A stretch of DNA of 44,192 bases from positions 1 to 44,192 of the forward strand of contig JWZX01002775.1 of NCBI GenBank assembly GCA_001275005.1. Reading direction: 5' to 3'. Source of the stretch: Chrysochromulina tobinii (taxonomy: Eukaryota > Haptophyta > Prymnesiales > Chrysochromulinaceae). Each line of letters opens with the position of its first letter. Within the stretch, counting starts at the first letter, position 1. Shown one piece after another: positions 8,834 through 20,800 of the stretch. Under the pieces are notes generated by a model, which was not told the origin of the DNA, did not search any database, and was given only the letters and a program-made list of their open reading frames with translations. The translations under genes were made by a program, and so were the position numbers.

Positions 8834-11800
8834 TCAAAAGTTCAGGGCGATCTTCATGCCGCGACGCTGCAGCAAGCCCAGCAGATCTTTTTGGTCAGCT
8901 TCGGAGAGCGCCGAGTTGAACGCCAAGTTGAGCGCGCTGACGGTCGATCGCGCCTTGGCGAGCGTCTCAATCAGCGTGATGACCCACTCCTTTTTGAGCG
9001 AGGTGGCGGCGAGATCGACCTCGAGCACGTCGCGGTTGTGCCGGAAGAGCCCGGTCAGCAGCAGCATGGCCCCGTGCAGCATGGGCCTCTCCCGCAGCAA
9101 CAGGAGCTTTTCGCCCTCGACCACGTCGAACGCGTCGCACCGCATGTACCTGATGAGGGACGCAATCGGAAGGCGTACTCAGAAGGAGAGAGGAGAAGAA
9201 TCAAGGGCCTTTAGGAGAGAGAGGCCATCCGAGGGGTTCCAGAGGAGGCATCGCATGTACGCGAGACAGGAGACAGAGTCTTCCTTGAGAAGCATCGCGC
9301 CGATGCGCTCGAACGACTCAACCATCGTTGACACCTGATGAGCGAGGCAATTCGGGAGGGAGGGAATGGTGGAGGCCATCAGAGAGCTCATGGTAAGCGT
9401 CGTGGTGGGCACCCGCCCGCCTCGGTGCGCTCGAGGTTCGAGCGCCGTGCCGGGCACCTTGCGCACGTCGAGTGACCGAAGTGTCGAGTTGGTCTCAAGA
9501 GACTTGACGAGGGCAGGCACATCCAGCTGCGTGTTGGACAGGTCGAGAACTCGGATCGGGCACTTGTCCATCTTGAGCACGGCCGCGAGATCCGCCTGAG
9601 ATTCCTTCGAGATCTGGACCGAGCTCAGATGCAGCACGGAGACGCGCTCGTAGTGCGAGGGAATGCCCCCGGGCACCGGCCGGATCTTGGAGAGGATGAG
9701 CTTCACGTGCGCGTTCGCGAGGCGCGCGTCGTTCATGAAGCAGCCCCACGTGTGCCCCTCGTACACCTGGAGGAATCTCGAGCCGGGGGGGTTTCGTGAG
9801 AGGGGGGGTGTGGTTTCGTCGGAGGAATCTCGAGCCGGGGGGGTTTCGTGAGAGGGGGGGTGGTTTCGTCAGGGCTCCTCAGGGCTCCTCAGGGCTCCTC
9901 AGGGCTCATCAGGGCTCCTCAGGGCTCATCAGGGCTCCTCAGGGCTCCTCAGGGCTCATCAGGGCTCCTCAGGGCTCCTCAGGGCTCATCAGGGCTCCTC
10001 AGGGCGGCTCAGGGCTCATCAGGGCTCCTCAGGGCGGCTCAGGGCTCATCAGGGCTCCTCAGGGCGGCTCAGGGCGGCTCACCGTGAGAGTCTCGAGCTG
10101 GGGGAAGGTTTCATTCCGCGCCATGAGTTCGGTCGGCGCGAGGAAGAGCACCTGATGACGGGAGGCATCATTCGAGCTCATCAGTGGCATTCAGCGGCAT
10201 TCAGCGGCATTCAGCGGCACCTTGTTCGTGAAGAGCTCCTCTATGCTGGGGGCCATCATCAGCTTCACTCAGTGGCACTCAGTGGCACTCAGCGGCACCT
10301 GATTCGTCAAGAGCTCCTCCATGACGGGCTTCGATCGCAACGGCTCCAGATCCGCCTCAGTTCGAATGTCGACGATGATCACGAGCGCATGCAACTCGAC
10401 GGCCTGCTTGAGAACCTCACCTGTGGGGAAGAGGGGCGGGCGCCGCGGTGAGCACCTGCATGCAGCTCGACGGCCTGCTTGAGAACCTCACCCGCATCAG
10501 ACGAGACTCCTTTAGGCAACGACTCCTCGATGCTCTTGAGAATCATATCGCGGGGGTTTGTGCGCTTGGCCTCATCGGCCATGATGGCACCCAGCTTGCC
10601 GAGCGCGAGGGGTACCGGTACCTGCCGCCGTGGTGGGCACTCCGCGCTGGGGTGAGCACTTGCATGCAAGGCGCGGCGCCTTGCTGAGCGCGAGGGGCAC
10701 TGTCACCAGCCGCCGGTCGCTCTTGGCACCCTGATGGCAATCCGAGGCAATCAGTGGCAATCAGTGGCAAGCTCTGGCACCTGCCGCCGGTCGCTCTTGG
10801 CACCGAGACGCGCCACGTCACTGAGGAGCGTGCTCGTGAGCGTGTGCAGTGCCTGCGAGAGCAGCAGGTCGTGCTCCTGTGGGGAATGGGGACGCCGCGC
10901 TGTGGTGAGCACTTGCATGCAAGGCGGGGGGGCCTCCATGGCAACCAACGTACCGTCTTGCTCTTGGTGCGGCAGAAGAAATTCGTCAGATTGGCATGGT
11001 CTTCGGAGGAGGGCGCCATCAGCTGATCGATCATCGAGAGTGCGTTCACGGTCGCCACCGCCTGCTCCTGCGGTGTCGGTGTCGTCCTTCCATCGATGCC
11101 TGAGAGAGGAGGGCGTGGCGCCGTGGTGAGCACTTGCATGCGAGGCGGTGTCGTCCTTCCATCGATGCCTTCTTTACCGGCGGGTGGTTTCGTGTCATTT
11201 GCGCTCCCGGCGGCTTTGGCAACGACCGAGGTAGTCAGCGACGGCAGGCTGCGGAGGTACAGGCGCTGATCTGACACGCGCAGTGTCTTCTTGATGATCT
11301 CATCAGCAACCTCCGTGTACTCGGCCTGCAGCGCCATCAGCGAGCCGCACTCAGAGAGTCAATGAAAAAGGCACTCAGAGAGTCAATGGGAGAGGCAATC
11401 AGACGCCATCAAGGGGGGGGCAATCATCAAGGGCGATGAGAGAGGCAATCAGACGCCATCAGGGGTGGGGGGCACTCATCAAGGGTAAGCACACACCTGT
11501 AGCACGTCAAGGAGCTGCGTGCGCGCCGCCTCGTACTTGGCCACCGACGAGAAGAGGAGCTTCGCGTGATTGCCCTCATTCAAGTCGATGATGACCATAC
11601 TCGCATCTTTCTTGAGAAGCTTCTTCGATTTGGCGGCGGCGCTGTTGCCCTTCGAGCCGAAACGCAGCTGGTGGCGCGAGCCATACCTGATGAGAGAAGC
11701 AATCGGACGGTACTCAGAAGAGAGGAGAGGCAATCAAGAGCCATCAAGAGCCATCAAGCGCCATCAAGCGTCATCACGCGCCATCAAGCGCCATCAAGCG

Positions 11801-14800
11801 CCGTACCGGACGCCAAACCAGTGCTCGCAATCAAGAACAATCAAGAACAATCACGCGCCATCAAGCGCCATCAAGCGCCGTACCGGACGCCAAACCAGTG
11901 CTCGCAATCAAGAACAATCAAGAACAATCAAGAGCCATCAAGAGCCAGCAAGCGCCGTACCGGACGCCAAACCAGTGCTCGACGATGACGTCCGTGAGCC
12001 GCTTCTCGTACACGAGGATGAGTGCCTGCCAAATAAGGCAACCCACAATTGTCGGAGGGAATCAGAGGTCCGCAGTTAAAGTCAGGGACTCACGTGCCCT
12101 GATTAGGGACTCTATGTGCCCTAATTAGGTATCGCAATGATCAGGGGGGGCATCGGTGACGAAACCGCGTGAGGAGACCGACGAGACTCGCCTGGCTCGC
12201 CTTCTACGAGGGGACCTCTTATCAGGGGGGGCATCGGTGACGAAACCGCGTGACGAGACTCACCTGGCCTGCCTTGTACGAGGGGACACTGGTGCGTACT
12301 ACCGTGTCGGGCCTCGGGTCGATGACGATCTCCATCTTGGTCGTACTCCGCTTGAAGGACTTGGAGGTCGAGAGGCCGTCGACGTGCACGCCATCGTAGG
12401 CGACTTCGACCGTGTCGTCGTCGCGCATCTGATGAGGAACATGATCAGTGGCAATCATCAGCAATCAGTGGCAATCAGTGGCAATCATAAGCAATCAGTT
12501 GCAATCCATGGCAATCCATGGCACCTCGACCACCGTCGCGCAGCCGAATGATGTCTTGAGGCGAGCGCCGACCGAGCAGCCGTAGGCAAGCCAGGGGGTG
12601 GCCACCACATTGACAGAGGCGCGCCCTTTGCCCTTGACATTGATGAGGAGTGTGGGGACGTCGCCTGCCTTGATGGCCTGCGAAGACAAGGGCAGCCGCA
12701 CGACCTAATGAGGGCGGCAATCGGAGAGGTCCTCAGACGCCATCAGAAGACTGACCTGGGAAGACCAGGGTAGCCACACGTTCTCTAACTCGAGCCGGTC
12801 AGCGAAGGTGTCTGCTGGCGCACGCGACGAGCGGAAGCGCCCGATGACCTGCGCATGCAATGGGGGAGGAAAGAGGTGATGCGCATGCAATGGGGGAGGG
12901 AAGAGGTGAGCATCCGATGCAATTCGGTGTCATCAAGTGCAATCCGGTGTCATCCAGTGCAATCGGGTGTCATCAAGTGGATAGCAGAGGAGCGGCAGCG
13001 CCGTCGAACGCACCTGCATGTTGAACATCGCGATCACGGTCAGGTCTTCGGTCTCGCCCATCACCGATGCCGCGTCAGAACCATCCGCAATGCGAAATGT
13101 ACAGCCGTTGCAGTTGAACAGCAAGATCATGCTTCCTGGCCCTGCCCAATCGTGGCGTGATTGCGTGGCGCCGTTGGGGTTGGACGATGCATGCTTCGAG
13201 GGCTTGCCCCCAGCCCAAAACTCAGGCCCACTCGCCGTGTACCTGGTGAGGGACGCAAAGATCAGAGGGCATCAGAGGGCATCAGAGGTCATCCGAGGTC
13301 ATCCGAGGCCGGCCATCCGAGAGGTCATCCGAGGTCATCCGAGCACGTACGAGGCTTCCGTGGACTCGACCATATCCTTCTTCGACCAGCCAAAGTAACG
13401 GCGGATCACGCCAATGCCCTGGCGCGCCTGCTCCTCGAGAGCCGAACGCGCTGTGGTGAGCACTTGCTTGCAAGGCAGGTCATCAGTGGCAAGCAACGTC
13501 GTCGAGCTGGCGCGCCTGCTCAATGCCCGGCTTCTCAAGAGGGTTTCGTCCGCACGAGAGCGTGATCTCGTCGCTGAGCTCGCAGAACGAGATCGGGAGC
13601 TCGATGATCTTGTTTTCGGAGATATCGAGCTTCTTGAGCGCGGTCAGCTTGCCCATGTCGAGCGGCAGGACGGTGATCATGTTCTTGTGCACGTCGAGCA
13701 CCTCGAGCCCCGTAATCAGGCAGAGGGAGGTTGGCAAGTCGACGAGCTGATTCGAGTAGAGCAGCAGGTGGCGCAGCGTGAGCATCGTGCCAATGAGCGA
13801 TGGCACCTGTGGGAAGACGGCGCGCTGGGGTGAGCGCTTGCATGCAAGGCGGGTCTTCCGTGGCAATCAAGGGCCATCAAGGGCCATCAACGCACCCTCA
13901 GCAACCGATTCTTCTCGAGAGAGAGCGTGCGCACGGAGCGGAGCTTGCATAGCGGGGCGAGCGTGGACGCATCTCCAGCGAGATCGTTCTCGTCCATGCG
14001 GAGCTCGGCGAGCTGCGCGCGCGAGATCGAGGCAGATTGCACCTCGGTGAGATCTCGTGGCAAAGCGCAATCAGGGAGGCACTCAGGGAGGTCATCAGGG
14101 AGGCAATCAGGGAGGCAATCAGGGAGGCAATCAGAGAGGCAATAAGAGAGGCAATTAACGAGCCCTCACCTGCCCAAGTGATCTGCAGATGGCACCGGTC
14201 AGGTCCGTGAGCGACACGTCATCAGTGCCGGCCAGCCCTGCGGACTTGATGTGGAGTGACTTGACAGGCGCCTCCCCAAGCCCCTGGATGATCGCCTTGA
14301 TGCCCGACGCGCCGAATGGGTTGTGGTCGAGCTGCAGTGATGAGATGAGCAGATTGCCCTTCATCAGAGTACCCATGGCATGCGCCGAGAGCAAGCCGAG
14401 ATTGAGGTGAGCGACGTTCAGGGCCGACTCGGCGCCTGATTGTCCTCGAAGCTGTGGGATGGTCCGCGGGATGGTCATGAGTGGTCATCAGAGGCCATCA
14501 GAGGTCATCAGAGGTCATCAGAGGTCATCAGTGAGATTGTACCTGCGGGATGGTAAGCGCGGTGGCGCCTTCGATCTTCACGGTCATCATCTTCGGATGC
14601 GAGCGGATGGCGTCGGCAACCTATTCCACGCCGATCGCATGAGGTCATTAGTAGTCATTAGTGGTCATCAGGGACGGCCATTACGGAAGGTCATTAGAGG
14701 CCATTACCTGCTCCACGCCGATCGCATCGATCGCGTTCCGGCCAGATACATCGAGATGCTCTAGGGTCTTGTTCTCCCTGAGCGCCGTTGCGACCGACGC

Positions 14801-17800
14801 GGCCCCAGCGTTGTTAACATCTGCCAGATCGGGAGGCAAGTGTGAACAGATCGGGAGGCACACGGCTCATCAATCGCCATCATGCTCGCGGCCAACGGAC
14901 GCACTCAGACGCGCAGGTGAGGCGCTCGAGCGTCGAGCTATACTTGACGCAATCAGAGATCATCAGAGATCATCAGAGATCATCAGTGGTACTCACCGGA
15001 CGAGAGGGTGAGGCGCTTGAGCGTCGAGTTGAACTTGACGACACCGGCGAGAAGCAGCACGACCGGATCGACCTTCCCACCAGGCTGTAGCTCCTTGGCC
15101 TCGCCTTCCTTGGTCTCCTTCGAGAAGTCGATGTGGCCTTCCTTATCAGGGTACGCCAGCTCGCTCTTCTCGGGCGTGATTTGGAAGGCGTCGCAGCTGA
15201 CGAAACCGACGAACCCGAGCCGGCAGTTGGAGGCTCAGCAGCTCATCAGTCGCAATCCATCGCAATCAGCGACTGCCATCAGCGGTGCTCACCTGACGAA
15301 CCCGAGCCGGCAGTTGCAGTCGTCCTGGAGGAGGTACGAGCCGATGAACGTGAGGATGTCGTGCGTGTTCGCGCCGGGCACCCCGCGCACGTCGAGCGAC
15401 GTCAGAGATTCGTTACGCTTGAGCGAGACCGCGAGCTCGTACCTGATGAGGGGCGCACTCAATGGTGATGAGGGGCGCAATCAAAGGTGATGGGGGGCGC
15501 AATCACAGGTGATGAGCGAGATCGCGAGCTCGTACCCATCCAAGTTAGGGTTGTCGGACACGTTGAGCACCTTGATGTTGCATGGTGCGCGTTCGGACCT
15601 GATGAGGGGCGCAATCAGCGGTCATCGTGAGCGGCGATCCGACGCAATCATCGATCAGCAGTTGTACTCAGCGGGGCAATGAGCTCATTCACACCAGAGG
15701 AGCTGCTTGAGCGCCGTCGTGAACTGCTTGCCGAGGTCGTTTTTGGCGAGGGAGAGGGAGGTGATCTTCTCGTACCCGTGATCTCCCTTGCCCAAGCCTT
15801 CCACAAGCGCCGAGATGAGCTTGCCGCCCGCCTTGTCGTTGAACTGGGCGTTGCTGAGCACCAAGGCGGTGATCTTGCACTGGTTGTCCTGTGAATGTGA
15901 AGGGCGAGAGCGCTGTGGTGAGCACTTGCATGCAAGGCGGTGATCTTGCACTAGTTGTCCTGGCACAGAGTGGCCGGAAAAGGATATGCCCTCGCTGTGG
16001 TGAGCACTTGCATGCAAGGCAGGTCATCAGTGGCAATTAACGTACCTGGCAGAGTGGCCGGAAAAGGATATGCCCTCCTTCGCCCTCCGCCCCGATTGCG
16101 ACGCCCACACCCGACGAGGTGAGGTCGAGGCACTCGAGCCGCGTGTTTGCGCTCACGAGGGCGCCTGTTCAGGGGGCAAACGGAACCGCAATCGGAACCG
16201 CAGGACGAGGTTCGTCAAGAGGGCGCTCGGGCGGAGAGGTTCGTCAAGAGGGCGCTCGGGCAGAGAGGTTCGTCAAGAGGGCACTCGGGCAGAGAGGTTC
16301 GTCAGCCCCCCGAGCGCGCGCCGATGATGCCGCACGTCACGCGGTTGAGGGTGCCGTTTTGGCACGCTGTCGAGAGGTCGACGCGCTTCAAGGCGTCATT
16401 GCTGGCACCGGTGAGCTCGGGTACAGGTAGGGTCACCACGGACTGGCCTCCCGATCGCGAGACGGTGATGATGTCGAGCCGCTGTAGCTTCTCGTTGCCT
16501 CGCAGCGCCTGCGCCAGGGTGTTGATCAGCTCAATCTTCATGTTGTTCAGCGTCACGTGCGTGAGCGTCCGGTTGCCTCGCAGGCAGCCCGCGAGCAAGC
16601 GGAACGGCTCTACGTCCTTCAAGTCGGAGCGTGAAAGGTCGAATTCACACCGTTCCACATTAGGAAAGAGGCCGAAGTCGTTACAATAGGCGACCTGCGC
16701 GTTCGGGTTCGTCAGCAACGCGTTCCCAATCTCCGATCGCGCCTTCGAGTCGATCGTAGCTCCGGGCCCGAGATTGAAGGCGGTGAGCGTCGTGTTGGCA
16801 CGAAGCGCGCCCGCGATCAAGACGGCGTCCGAGGTCGACGCCTCTTTTGGCCACGTGAGCGTCTTCGTCTCCTCGGAGAGCACGAACCTGATGAGGGAGG
16901 CAATCAGACGTCATCAGAGGTCATCAGAGGTCATCAGACGTCTCCTCGGAGAGCACGAACCAGATGAGGGAGGCAATCCGCATGCACTCAGGAAAGGCGA
17001 TGAGGGAGGCAATCTGCATGCAATGAGGGAGGCACTCAGGCGCCGCAATCAGAAAGGCCGTGACGGAGGTCATCAGGGAGGCAATCAGGGAGGCCATTAG
17101 GGAGGCAATCAGGGAGGCAACAGCCATCAGAGAAGTCCGCACGCACATGTCACAGTGCAAGAAGGAGAGCTTGCGAGATTTGTTCTCGAGCAGAGCTCGG
17201 CCGATCTCGTCCTTGGCGCGCGTCGGCAGATGGCGATCTGAATGTTCGACGAGCTCCACCGACACCAGTGAGGGATGCTTACGCAACAGCTCGGCCAAGG
17301 CAGGCGTCTACCGACGGCTGATTATGCGAGAGGCCTGCGCAGAAGGGGCGCCATCGTTTGTCGCTCGTCATCGGGAGGGGCGCTAGCATTGCGCTCGTCA
17401 TCAGGAGGGGCGTTAGCATTGGGCTCGTCATCAGGAGGCCATCCGAGCCCATCCATGGTCCGTCAAGGTGCAATCAGACGCAATCAGTGCCGAGGACGCA
17501 CCGAGCCGGCGCTGGTTCGTCAAGGTGCAATCAGACGCAATCAGTGCCGAGGACGCACCGAGCCGGCGCAGCCCCTTGAGGGATTGCAGGCTGTTGCAAA
17601 TCATCCGCACGCCCACCATGCCGAGGTTATTGCTGTTCACGTTGAGGTCGGTGAGAGAGCGGTTATTGGCGAGCGCCTCGCACATCCGGTGGAAGCCACT
17701 GAAGTGCGTCTCGACGAGGGTGGAGAGCTGGTTGTTCGAGATGTCGAACTTGGTCAGTTTGGGGCACGTGACGAGCATGCGCGCCATCCCGGGCACATCC

Positions 17801-20800
17801 TCCCAGCTGATGTCGTTCTGCGAGACGTTGATGTTCTGCACCTCCAGGTTCGAGTCCGTGATGAACCAGAGCGCGGACCTTCCATTTTCGGACAGGGGTT
17901 CGTCATGGAAGTCCCAAGTGGGCCGTTGGCGAGCGAGAAGAGCGCCAAGGTAGCCCGAGGCGATCCGGCACGTGTTATTCATGTACCTGAGGAGGGACGC
18001 AATTCGAAGCGATTAGGGGCCAAGAGAAGCCATCATAGGCGCACGCCCGAACAACCCGAGGCAATTAGAGGCAATTAGAGGCAATTAGAGGCAATTAGAG
18101 GCCATTAGAGGCCATTGGAGGCCATCAGAGGCGCACGCCCGAATGACCCGAGGCAAGTCGGCACGTGTGATTCTCAACGTACCGGTTGTTGAGGAATTCG
18201 GCGGCCGCCTTGTCATTGACCCAGCCCGGCCAGCCCGGACCAGCGGGCGGCGTGAGAGACGTGACCGTGATCAGGAGGTACTCGGCATAAAGGCCCTCCT
18301 GGAAGGAGAGGTGCTTGAACTGGTACTGCGCGGGCGCCTTGTCGGTCTGCATGGCGAGCGTCGCCGCGAGCGCCACGCCGTACTCGCCGTCCAAATCGAG
18401 GCGTGACCTGATGATGGAGGCAATCAGAGGTCATCATCCGAGGTCATCATCGAGCTCAGGTCCAGCTGAGCGGCCTGATGAGGGTGGCACTCAGAGAGGT
18501 CATCAGAGGCAATCAGACGTACCAAAGGCCCAGCTCGTCGGGATTGAGCCCGAGGACGCAATCAGAGGTCATCAGAGAGGTCATCAGAGGCAATCAGACG
18601 TACCAAAGGCCCAGCTCGTCGGGATTGAGCCCGAGGACGCACGCCACGTTCTTGCTTGTGAATTCACGCCGGCCGTTTTCTTGGTTGTTCACAGCGACGC
18701 GCCGGAGCATCTTCTTGCACACTTCATTCAGCTGCGCTTCCGTCTGCGACGGAGGCATCAACACGTACTCGACGAGCGCGGTGACGACCGTGTGCATGGC
18801 ATGAGACTTGGGGACGACCGCCACAATGCCAGTGCGCATGTCGAACCCAGGCACCTGAGGAAGGAGGCAATGAGAGGCAATGAGAGGCAATGAGAGGCAA
18901 TGAGAGGCAATGAGAGGCAATGAGAGGCAATTAGAGGCAATGAGAGGCAATGAGAGGCAATGGGAGGCAATGAGAGGCAATGAGAGGCAATGAGAGGCAA
19001 TGAGAGGCAATGAGAGGCAATGAGAGGCAATTAGAGGCAATTAGAGGCAATGAGAGGCAATGAGAGGCAATGGGAGGCAATTGGAGGCAAGTAGAGGCCA
19101 TCAGAGGCTCATCAGTGGTCATCAGAGGCCATCAGAGGCCATCAGAAATGCAATTCGAGGTGCGCTTGTCGAGATCCGCGCACCTTGGACCGTTGAAGCA
19201 CTCGCAATGAGTGTGTATCGCAATCAGTGCTCATCAGTGCTCATCAGTGCTCATCAGTGCTCATCCGCGCACCTTGGACCGTTGAAGCACTCGCACACAG
19301 AGCGCATAGCAATCGGCGACCTCGTCTTCGCCCGAGACGACGCGAACCTTCTTGCCACGCAAGATCGAGTTGAGATCCAACGCTGCCTCGAGCGTCTTGA
19401 CTTGTTTTTGCTGCACCTGCGTCGTCTCCTGCACCTTCTCCTCCTTCCCACTCGCCGCCGCGCCTCCCGATGAGTAGGCAGAGCCCAGGGACTCTTCCAA
19501 GGAGCCCTTGCGCTTCTGGCGTTGCCGACCGCCCCCGGCTTGGGCTGCCTCCTCCTGGTCCTTCGCCGCGGCCTGATGAGGGGAGCCATCAGAGGTCATC
19601 AGAGGCCATCAAGAGGCCATCAAGAGGCCATCAGAGGCCATCCGAGGTAATCAGTGGCCATCCGATGCCATCAGAGGTCATCCGATACAATCAGGTGCAC
19701 TCAAATGCAATCCGGATCATCAGTGGTAGTCAGCGGCCATTACCTTCTCGGCTTCCTTGAGCTCCTTTTCGACCTTCTCCTTGCCCGCCGAGGACTGTAC
19801 CTCGATTCGCATCCGGTTCCGAATGCCGGCCGAGATGCCTAATTTGGTACACGGGAAGCCGAGAGCGCTGTGGTGAGCACTTGCATGCCAGGCAGGTCAT
19901 CAGTAGCAATCCGCATACCTAGTTTGTACAGCTGCAGCCGCGTGTCAGGCAGCTCGCCCAGGTCGATGACGGCGCTCTCCCCGCTATCCTTCCCGCTTTG
20001 GATCGCAGAGTAACTGATGAGGGAGGCAATCAGGCGTCCTCAGAGACCATCAGACGTACTGCGGAGGCAATCAGTCGTCATCGGATGCAATCAGAGGTCC
20101 TCAGCACGCGTACGTGAGCAGCAGCATCGAGAGAAGGACGGGCACTCCGATGGCCTCGACGAGGAAGGAAAGGAGGAACTCGAACTTCTCATCAAACGCC
20201 TTCTGGCTCATGTTGAGCATTCGATCGAAGAAGAAGTCGTGGGCGGCCCGGAAGGCCGCATCCTTTTCGAACGCCTCGTGGATCTGCTTGTGGATGATGC
20301 TGATTGCGACGGGGACGACCTTGACCTTCTCAAGGCCCAACCCCTTTTCGGAGGCGAGGATCATCGTGAAGCTCATCGAACGCACCTGATGAGGGCGGCA
20401 ATCAGGAGTGTCATCAGATGAGGGAAGCAATCAGGCACGTCGCGGAAGGTGTGAAGCTCATCGAACGCACGTGTGTCGGATGCATGCCATCGTTGCCGTA
20501 ACGGTTGAGGACGTGGACCGGCGTGAGCGTGGTCAAATCTCCCTTCATCTCGAGGTCGAACCCGTTGATGAGCACCTTCATCAGCTCGAGGCAGTGCTCG
20601 CCCGAGTCGATGGAGAACGTAACGGTCGCTGCGGACTTTGGAAGCGCCTCGGGGGGCTCGACGCCACCGAGGTACCTGATGAGGGAGGTAATCAGGTAGG
20701 TCATCAGTGACAATCAATAGGCAACCCGAGGTGTCATCAGAGGTCATCAGAGAAGCAGCACGCTCGTGATGAAGCCGAGGAGGAGTCATCAGAGGTCATC

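Larger units (their letters stand above)
8834..11325 (-). other. Giant gene exons 56-64: linker and LRR block III
   Basis: Exons 11325-11169, 11099-10954, 10876-10781, 10621-10492, 10420-10299, 10151-10083, 9766-9413, 9334-9261 and 9149-8834 (residues ~3870-4356). The numbering counts the optional exon 15. A helical region is followed by LRR-like units (VSVLHLSSVQIS, IRVLDLSNTQLD, LRSLDVRKVPGTAL). The CDAF-containing end resembles exons 42-43 (LDVRGVPGA ... SCDAF versus LDVRKVPGT ... RCDAF), so this block is an older internal duplicate of part of block II. Confidence 0.7.

Noticed and set aside
18866-19085. Long open frames in all phases across the GAGGCAATGA array (for example repeated PLIASHCLS peptides)
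   Set aside because: A stop-free short tandem repeat opens spurious frames. Flanking exons join in phase only if this stretch is an intron.
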